A DNA stretch of 64,000 nt from Basidiobolus meristosporus CBS 931.73 (taxonomy: Eukaryota > Basidiobolomycota > Basidiobolomycetes > Basidiobolales > Basidiobolaceae), in the NCBI GenBank assembly GCA_002104905.1, contig MCFE01000066.1, positions 1-64,000 of the forward strand. The letters run 5' to 3'. This document shows positions 56,609 to 64,000 of the stretch, piece after piece (positions within the stretch are counted from its first letter, which is position 1; the number at the start of each line of letters is the position of its first letter). Made by a program: the position numbers and the translations under genes. The notes below the pieces were generated by a model. It was given only the letters and a program-made list of their open reading frames with translations. It had not been told where the DNA came from and made no database searches.

Positions 56609-59250
56609 GAATGGTGCTACAACAATAATTGCGTGACATTGTTGCGGTCTTAATTTGCTCTACAACTATTTTGATGGATCTAACTGGCCAGTACATCCAA
56701 TGGCCTTATATGGCAAAAAGCTTGATGGTATTTTGACAGTCTCATTATGAGTCTCCAAAGGTATTATTTCAGTAGTATGGTGGCCTACAGCTAGTTTGGT
56801 ATAATGCTACTCTACCAGTCTACCAAATGGTATTTCCTTATCTACCTCCCCTTGTGCGATTCATATATTCCACTGTAGAATTGCCCTTCTTTATTTGTTA
56901 CCCACTACTACCTTAGGTATTTCACATATAGTTCAAATCAAGAAATACTATGGCCTCCTGGTTACTAACCTCTATAAATACACACACCTGATGCAATTGA
57001 CATACTCCTATCACCTCAACCTTATGGCTTTTTAGTGTGATACTTGCAAAGTTGCGATATGCCTTGTACTGCTGGTAACATATACATCTTGCAAACATAT
57101 ACTTGGTTGCTGCCACTTCTGCCACAAATACCTCCTGAATATCCGCAAAGAACCTTTTGGTATTTAGCCAATATATTCCTTCTCCCTGCTGGATTCTAGT
57201 CCCCCTTGTAGGTGCACTCTGGCTCTTGTTTTTGTAAATTTCTTATTGAATGGTGTAGAAGTTGGCTTGTGACCAAGAGAAATCTGGCATACTTTGGTAG
57301 AGCTTTTCTAATAAAAGTTAGTTGCTTGTTGCACTCAACCCAACTTTGCATTACTTGCTGATTACCCATGCATTAGGGCTGCTTAGCTTCTTAATGCCAT
57401 AGGTATAGGTGTTTCCATGTGCACATCTGTCCTCAGTATTTTCCAACATTTTCTGGCTTTCCTCCATGTGCCAACTCATCACATCCATGATGGACTTAAA
57501 GTTGATGTTCCTGATGAGATTGGTATATGGTAGTACCTACAACTTGACTTGTCTTCCTATCTCCCCACACATCTGCCCCATAGGAAACTCCCAAAAAGTG
57601 AAGTAAGGCCCAATATTCTCCACACACCAAGCAATATGGAGTAGAGAATGGATACAGTAGCTGCAGAAATCTATGCATTCAGTTTAACGCTTGTAGAATA
57701 GCACTAAAATCCCATTGCAAACTTCTTGCACAACAGCTATTGATGTATTGAACTGACATTGATCCACTTCAGGATAAATGTTCCTACAATATCCACATAT
57801 GCCACCCAAAGCTTCTAATATACTCTTGGTAGGGATGGCTTCAGAATGCCACTTGAATAAATACATATTCAGTTCATCTAGTCTTTGCATTTGTATTGTT
57901 CCATATGCATATGAATATTGCTTGGAACCCATAAGAAGTACTTAGGGTAGCAGATACTCTCTAATTTCTTGCCTATTCTTTCAAACTTCTCTAATATCTC
58001 AGAGGGCTCATTTAGCTTGAAATGCCCCATGTACAACTTGGTCATCAGTATAAGGATATTGTTGAAAAGCAAATGCATTGCTCCCAGTGCAAAGCTTTTG
58101 CTCCAATAGATACCCTCTATCTTAAGAATCTCAGGTTTCCAATTGATTCCATATTCCAATCAATGGCTTATAGCATGCCAACTTTTCTACAATTGAATGC
58201 TAACTTCTGCACATGCGCTCTGTTGGAAGATGATGTTCTAAGTGTTGGTGTTTAGGTAGTAATAATGTGTGTGAAATATTGAGTAAGTCCCCTGGATATC
58301 ATACATTCAACAGCAATACTTTCCACTGTGCCCAGAAAAGCTGGCTATCTTGCTGATGGCTGGGGTATCTCCAACCCAGATACTATTATGCGCTTTGACA
58401 TGACTGCCATATACTGTTATCCTGCTGGAAAGTAAACAAAATTCATCCAGGTGGACACAGGTAGCTATCCAGGTTGGATGGTAATATAGGCCCAGATACC
58501 AGTGAGACTACCTTTGATCTTTACTCTGATACTGTAAGATAGGTGGCAGATTCAGGTTGATGAGAATCAGTAGCTAGCAGGATTTGCTGGTAGAGTACTT
58601 ATTTACAGAGAATCCATCAAGTGCTAAGGCAAAGGAATGGTCATACATACCTTCAAAGTTGCCCTTGCTTCTTAGCTGGTTGTAATGTTTGCCATTAAAT
58701 ATATTGGATATGATTGCGCTTGATTGTTGCTGAGTGTGGTACTTTATAGCTTTGCAATATTTGCTGAACTGCATGAGCTTCTTTAGACAGGGTATTACTG
58801 GAATATATCCAGAGTGTGAACAGTATTTTCCCTCAATGGTGGTGGATTCCTCACAACTTGAACACATTGCAATGGGGGCACTTTCAGTTGTGAATGCCAT
58901 GCAACTGTTAACATATAATGGAATCAGGACAGTCTCTAGGTCATAGGTTGCCAGCCACATGACAGTTTTCCATTTATACCATATACATGGTAAATTGCAT
59001 CCTGGAATGATTTTGGCAAGCAGTAGTAATATATCTTCAAAGCCCCCATTACTGATATTAGTGGAAATGTACCACTTCTCCTCCAGCCACAACGTTACAT
59101 CATTCACCAGTAGATGGCTTACTGGGCTCACTTAGCTCCATAAAGTATTCTTGGCATTTGTTTCAATGGGTGTTGTCTCATTGCATACTGGGATTTAACC
59201 AAGCTCATACATGGTACTTTTGATAGGGGAGATTGGCGCACAATCCACAA
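56609..59250 (-). pseudogene. Tnp2/CACTA-like (Transposase_21-related) element remnant, copy B
   Basis: Minus-strand pieces in order: CSSCEESTTIEGKY then IPVIPCLKKLMQFSK...AIKYHTQQ and YDHSFALALDGFSVNKYS (58574-59131), matching the 'CPxCGxxR...FPLIPRLxRL...MRWH...DxALGLxTDGFNPF' region of Tnp2 transposases. Next are GINWKPEILK...AMHLLFNNI (near 58100), FERIGKKLESICYPKYF...NIHMH, AIPTKSILEALGGICGY (57684-57932), and near 57000-57120 a segment like the C-terminal beta domain (FARCICYQQYKAYRNFA). Stops and frameshifts throughout. Terminal inverted repeats were not found; Plavaka-type relatives are an alternative. Confidence 0.6.
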
Positions 59251-59361
59251 GTGGGCCTTCTTCATCAGAGCTATCACCCTGCATGCCATATTAAGAAGGC
59301 TGAGGTGAGCCTAAAGGCATCACAAACTCACCTGACTCAGTTTGCGCAAGGTGGGAAAGAC

Positions 59362-59545
59362 AGCCAGGTGCCAATATAGAAGTATTAACTGGCTGGCAAG
59401 ATAATGTTGGTACAGTAGTGACTGATGAATGGGCAAATATGACTTGTGTGGCAAAACACTGGCCATGATTGTTTTAACACTTTTATGCTGTCTGTGTACT
59501 TCATGACTGAAAGGCTTGATACATTAGCCACATGGGCATTTTTCT
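59362..59545 (+). repeat. Outer arm of inverted duplication, left copy
   Basis: The reverse complement matches 63459-63625, for example 'tgttttgccacacaagtca', 'cattcatcagtcactactgtaccaaca' and 'atcttgccagcca'. With the foldback elements it forms a larger inverted duplication. Confidence 0.75.
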
Positions 59546-60196
59546 CTTCTCTTGCAGCATTAAATCAAAGTAGTCTTGTCCATGGGGCAAACAGTTGGAC
59601 ACATAACTATGTAATGCTATTGTATCATTTTTTGGTCAGTACTCATGTGAATTTAAGACAGTCTTGTATTTAAGACATTGCACCTACATGAATGTAAGAT
59701 TCAATGATGACCTGCCATGGTAAGCATTTTAAATAAAGTTGTGGCACCATATAAACACATATACTTGGCACAATTTTCCCTTTGGCTAGACTCACTTCCA
59801 TACATTTGACACTAAAAAATAAAGCAAAGTCATCTGGTTCTCAACCTTACACAAGCTGACTGTTATGATGAAGCAGATGAGAATGTAGCAAACACAATAC
59901 CCTCAGTTAAAGACTGGCAAGTGGCCATCATAACATCACCACCACCCATATTAGCAAGTATGTTGCCAGTGTTATGAATAGACACAAGGCAGGAGAGTAG
60001 GGTTAGGTAAAGCAGGACCAGGAAAGGACTTAGGTGTGGATCAACAAGGCAAGGCAGATTTCCAAGGCAAGGCCGTTTATTCAAGACCTGCATTTATCAG
60101 ACTGAGGAATACTTAAGGGGGGATAGGACTATATATACTTTTTGGCTTTACTAATACAATAACCACATGGTCTTTTTTCTCTTGTTTCATTGGACA
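59546..60196. other. Sequence present only in the left arm
   Basis: About 600 bp without counterpart in the right arm. Its left and right borders resemble each other ('gatacattagccacatgggcatttttctc' near 59516 and 'aatacaataaccacatggtc' near 60150), as after an insertion or local duplication. 59970-60165 begins TGTTATGAATAG and ends ACAATAACCA, possibly another small LTR. No gene. Confidence 0.4.
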
Positions 60197-60893
60197 GTGC
60201 CACATTGAGCCATGCATGCCCAATAGTGCCATTGTGTGCTAGAGAGGCACTGCGGACCTATATTTAGCAATGGAGTGTGAAACATAGTTTTGCATTTTTC
60301 TGCAAAGCAGCTCCTGTGTTTCACCTACTGTGCTGGAGAGAATCCAGTTTATTGACCTTTTTTTTTGGGATCAATGTTGTGCATGATGTGTAAGAGCACA
60401 GAAGGATTGAAGATATGCATTTGGTCCCCAATGCAGGTGGTACTCTGAATCTAGCTCCAGAGGCTTATAACATTTCACAAAAATGTATGGCACTGTCTTA
60501 GTCCCCTGGTAGTAGCTGCCATTCCATTTAAATATTGGCCCTAAATTAAGACCTATACAATGCACTTGTAGTGCCAGATAGTACCAGTGGACCAAGATAG
60601 TGCTGTGCAATTTTGTAACATGCTACAAGCCACAGGAGCTAGATTTAGAGTTCCAGGGGTATTGAGTACCAAATGCATGTCTTCAGTTCTCCTGTGCTCT
60701 TACACATCCTGAACTATATTGATCCACAAGAAAAGGTCAAAAATGGATTTTCTCCTGCATAATGGGTGAAACACAGGGGCTGCTTTGCATGAATATGAAG
60801 AGCTATGTTTCACACTCTGTGACCAAGTATAGGTTCACTTGGCCTCTCTGGCACACTATGGCAGCATTTGGACACTCATGGTTCACTGTGGCT
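60197..60893. repeat. Foldback (palindromic) element 1, ~697 bp
   Basis: The left ~345 bp and the reverse complement of the right ~345 bp align over their whole length. Shared landmarks: start GTGCCACATTGAG..., 'gagaggc', 'gagtgtgaaacatag', 'tgcaaagcagc.cctgtgtttcacc', 'gatgtgtaagagcacag', 'gaagaYatgcatttggt', 'tctagctcc' and 'tatctggc/tagctgcc' at the centre near 60545. It could form one long hairpin. No coding frame. Not known to me as a named family. Confidence 0.85.
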
Positions 60894-61093
60894 TATACAA
60901 TGGAGCAAGTCTATTGCTTGGTAAAAGTACCAATTTAATCTTGACTATAGGGGGTTGGTCATAGGATCATAGATCTGAAAGAAAGTGGCAAAGTTAAGGC
61001 TGTAAATGAAGCTTACAGTGACTAAGACTAGTCCAGAATTTTTAAGTAAACTTTTAGCAGCTGAAGGATACCAAATGATTCAATTTTTTAACA
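60894..61093 (-). other. Likely start of the 3' LTR of the second copia family
   Basis: On the minus strand TGTTAAAAAATTG follows directly after the purine tract GAGGGGGAG at 61094-61102. The LTR's far end was not identified. Confidence 0.4.
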
Positions 61094-62330
61094 CTCCCCC
61101 TCAACTAAATATTTTCTGAGAACTAATCTCTCTCTGAGATTCTCAGATTGTGGCTTAGCTAGTGGTTTTGTTAATATATCTGCCATCATTTTGTCAGTTG
61201 CGCACTAAGCCACCTCTACCAAGTTATTTCTACAGCTTCCCTCACAAAGTGGTGTGGAAGATCTATGTGCTTAGTTCTGGCATGATTAGTAGGATTCCTG
61301 GCTAATGAATTAAACTATGATTATTGCTTATACGAGAATGCAGATTCATTGGAACTAAGACCGCAGACTTTGAATAATCTTTGTAACCATAGAGCTTCCT
61401 TAGTTGCTTGACAAACAGCCACATATTCAGCCTTGGCTGCGGATAGAGCCACAGTTGGTAGTTTCTTGAAATTCATTGCAATAGCTGCACCAGCATGTAA
61501 AAATACATACCCAGTGGTGCAGCATCTGATCAGTTGCTTCTCCAAGCCAAATCACTATAGCCATTGAATCTACACTTATTAGCTGCTCTTGAGTAGTCCA
61601 GAACCATATTGATGGCAACTTGCAGATATCTGAAGATTTGTTTAACTGCTGCAATTTGATCATATCCATAATTCTGCATGAATTGACTGACTTTTCCAAC
61701 TGCCTCTGCAATATCTGGTGGTGAAGATACCATCAAGTACATCAGGCTACCAACCATTAATTGACAGGGAATGTTCTGCTCCATATTTGAGCTGTTTTTC
61801 CTAATTTTCTGAGATCATTCATCTAAAACTTGCTGAGCAGTCCAATTCTGTCTGCTCAAGTGCCCCAAGGTGACTTGTAGCTATTATTAGGTCATCCACC
61901 TCAAGTACCAGGATAATCCTTCCCTATTTAGGATGCTTCACTCTTGTACTGTGAGCTGCACTGCTGCAGAGGAGTCCAATCTCCTCTACATATGTGTCAA
62001 TCTAGTTATACCCTGCTTTCCATGCCTGCTTGAGCCCATACAACAATTTTGTAAGTTTGCACACTGTATATGGGCTTTTGGGATTGGTTAATACTTCTGG
62101 TTGCTCAATATACATAGTTTCTTGCCAATCCCCATTTAGAGCAGCTGTATTGACATCCATTTGGTGTAGATCTAGACTGTACACAGCAACTAGAGCTTGA
62201 GCTATCCTAATGGAGTTAAATTTGGCCACCAAAGTAAATGTTTCCTTAAAGTTTAGTCCCTGTATCTGAAAGATTCTAATGCAAGCCAAGTTGATGCGGA
62301 TATTCAACATAGCTCCATTATATTATGATA
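61094..62330 (-). pseudogene. Decayed RT/RNase H of a second copia family
   Basis: Minus-strand fragments in several frames: RT palm pieces (LNFKETFTLVAKFNSIRIA, LHQMDVNTAALNG, CKLTKLLYGLKQ; 62002-62310), then LMVGSLMYLM...DIAEAVGKVS (61530-61784) and RNase H (NGYSDLAWRS, then KLPTVALSAAKAEYVAVCQATKEALWLQ; 61321-61545). Overall similarity to family A is low (for example AVSLDLHQMDV versus KFFIHQMDV), so it is a distinct family. Gag, integrase and the 5' LTR are not recognised. Confidence 0.8.
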
Positions 62331-62726
62331 ATAAGTATCATAGCATCTAAACATATATCATGTAGTATGTCCCTAATTGATTTGGACTCCTGAATGGGAT
62401 TATGCAGTTTCTCAAAGTTTCTTCCTTTTGCACATTTCATAATTTGAACCTTGTACAACATGACCTCCTTGGCATATGGCCTTCTTCTTCTCTTAGTGTC
62501 TTCTTCAAAGGTAAAGGCCTCTCTCCCCTTAGTAGCATATCCCGTATAGTAGTTCTTTGCAATAGCACTACTCTTCTGTCTTTTGTAACTTCAGGTAGAG
62601 AAGGCAGTCTTTATTCAAAATAAAGTGCCAGCTTTAAAGTAAAGTAGATACCCAAGATAGAGCAAGCTCAGCACCAATAACCTGCTAAAATAAAAGATAT
62701 TTATATTAGACTTGGTTTGTTACATA
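62331..62726. other. Unassigned TE-island sequence
   Basis: AT-rich with no recognised motif. It may contain integrase-side or LTR remnants of the second copia family. Confidence 0.35.
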
Positions 62727-63424
62727 GTGCCACATTGAGCTATAAGTGCCAAATAATGCCCTAGTGGGCCACAGAGGCCAACTAGACCTATACTTGGCCA
62801 CAGAGTGTGAAGCATAGTTTGGCATATTTGTGCAAAGCAGCTCCTGTGCTTCACCTAGTGTCTTGGAGAAAATATGTTTTTTGCCCTTTTATTTTGGATC
62901 AATGTTGTGCATAATGTGTAGGAGTACTGAAGAACAGAAGATAAGCATTTGTTATCCACTACCCATGTCACTCTGAATCTAGCTCCAGAGGTTTGCAACA
63001 TGTCACAAAATTGCATTGCACTTTCTTGGTCTGCTGGTACTACTTGGTGCCATTAGTGTATTGTATAGGTCATAATTTAGGGCCAATATTTAAATGGAAT
63101 GGCAGCTACTACCAGTGGACCAAGACAGTGCCATACATTTTTGTGAAATGTTATAAGCCTCTGGAGCTAGATTCAGAGTACCACTTGTATTGGGGACCAA
63201 ATGCATATCTTCAATCCTTCTGTGCTCTTACACATCATGCACAACATTGATCCCAAAAAAAAAGGTCAATAAACTGGATTCTCTCCAGCACAGTAGGTGA
63301 AACACAGGAGCTGCTTTGCAGAAAAATGCAAAACTATATTTCACACTCCATTGCTAAATATAAATCTGCAGTGCCTCTCTAGCACACAATGGCACTATTT
63401 GGCACTCATGGCTCAATGTGGCAC
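62727..63424. repeat. Foldback (palindromic) element 2, ~698 bp
   Basis: Same structure as element 1: begins GTGCCACATTGAGC and ends GCTCAATGTGGCAC, with palindromic arms meeting near 63075. It is inverted relative to element 1: its right half is nearly the reverse complement of the left half of 60197-60893, much closer than the two arms within either element. Confidence 0.85.
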
Positions 63425-63640
63425 TGTCCAATGAAACAAGAGAAAAAAGACCATGTGGTTATTGTAGCAAGCCTCTCTGCCATTAAGCATGCAGACAGCA
63501 TAGGAAGTATTACAAGGATCATGGTCAATGTTTTGCCACACAAGTCATGCTTGACCATTCATCAGTCACTACTGTACCAACAATATCTTGCCAGCCACTT
63601 GATACTTCTACAGCAGCATCTGGCCATACTTGTCACCTTG
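63425..63640 (-). repeat. Outer arm of inverted duplication, right copy
   Basis: Continues the inverted match outward from foldback element 2: 'ctgtccaatgaaacaagagaaaaaagaccatgtggttattgta' is the reverse complement of 60148-60197, and 63459-63625 of 59362-59545. Confidence 0.75.
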
Positions 63641-64000
63641 TGTAAACCTTAAGAAAAAAACTAAGAAAAGGTCAGCAAAATACTATCATAATATCAGCCA
63701 AATTCCAGGTTTCTCAAAATTGCCAACTCTCCATATCTTTGTTGTTAGCTTATGAGCAGGCAAGCAAACAAGCCCTCCAGGAGGTGACTAGGCTAACTAG
63801 CATCCATGCCAAATTTGGTAATTAGGTGCTCATTACCTCTATCAAAAATTGCATATGAAATTTTGAGCCAAAAACACTAGCTGAATAATGCAAAATACCA
63901 TTTGAATACCAGCAGAATACCAGTTGAAAATAAGATGAACTCCAGGTCTGAGAGCTTACATAGGGATAATAAGTTTATAGAGTTTGTGATGCCTTTAGAC
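63641..64000. other. Unassigned sequence at the right edge
   Basis: AT-rich, with short direct repeats such as 'aataccagcagaataccagttgaaaat'. No gene or element boundary recognised. Confidence 0.35.

Noticed and set aside
48123-56613. Target-site duplication for the outer copia element (AGGAT / GAATG)
   Set aside because: The two 5-mers do not match unless a base loss and a substitution are assumed. Left as unresolved.
1-64000. tRNA, rRNA, CRISPR array, riboswitch
   Set aside because: No B-box (GGTTCRANNCC) with paired A-box, no rRNA core sequence and no regularly spaced repeats were seen by eye. A tRNAscan/Infernal run would be needed to be sure for tRNAs.

Overview
The window is eukaryotic nuclear DNA, most likely from a filamentous fungus outside Dikarya. 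Genes are compact and carry many short introns (roughly 45-165 nt, mostly GTAAGT-type donors with CAG/TAG acceptors). The proteins are opisthokont or fungal in type: a Nup60/Nup124-like nucleoporin, Uso1/p115, Arp4, GSK3, Ost3, a TBC RabGAP, a Rab5 GTPase and a UBE3A-type HECT ligase. A mitochondrial cob(I)alamin adenosyltransferase points to vitamin B12 use, which is known from early-diverging fungi and not from most Dikarya. That placement is an inference. No rRNA, tRNA or ribosomal-protein gene that could anchor it was recognised.

Layout. 1-8 kb is gene-poor. It holds the 5' part of a secreted zinc deaminase gene, two decayed copia LTRs at 2.2-2.8 kb, a possible decayed M20 peptidase and a small secreted acidic protein. 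8.3-13.9 kb has the nucleoporin and a secreted M49-like metallohydrolase, both on the minus strand. 15.0-21.8 kb has a Myb/SANT-like (trihelix) DNA-binding protein, the cobalamin adenosyltransferase and Uso1. 22-26.9 kb is sparse, with degenerate tandem repeats and a pair of small paralogous zinc-knuckle proteins, each with its own TATA box. 26.9-44.6 kb is the dense core: GSK3, OST3, TBC RabGAP, Rab5, ARP4, a UBE3A-like HECT ligase and an intracellular MACPF protein with a Vps62-like C-terminal region. For most of these genes the exon phases were checked end to end and close on one open reading frame.

44.6-64 kb is a transposon island with no host gene recognised. It contains several copies of one Ty1/copia family with ~349-bp LTRs. 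One copy is inserted inside another with a perfect 5-bp target-site duplication, and a solo LTR of the same family has its own duplication. Also present are two decayed copies of a Tnp2/CACTA-like DNA transposon, a decayed copia element of a second family, and two ~700-bp foldback palindromes lying in inverted orientation. The order of insertion can be read directly from the interruptions and duplications.

How the genes relate. There is no operon logic, but several products act in membrane traffic (Uso1 tether, Rab5, TBC RabGAP, Ost3 in the ER), nuclear structure and chromatin (nucleoporin, Arp4, Myb/SANT protein), and signalling or protein turnover (GSK3, UBE3A-like). The secreted or stress-type genes (deaminase, small acidic protein, zinc-knuckle pair, MACPF gene) have clear TATA boxes about 35-80 bp before the ATG. 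No such box was noted for the housekeeping genes.
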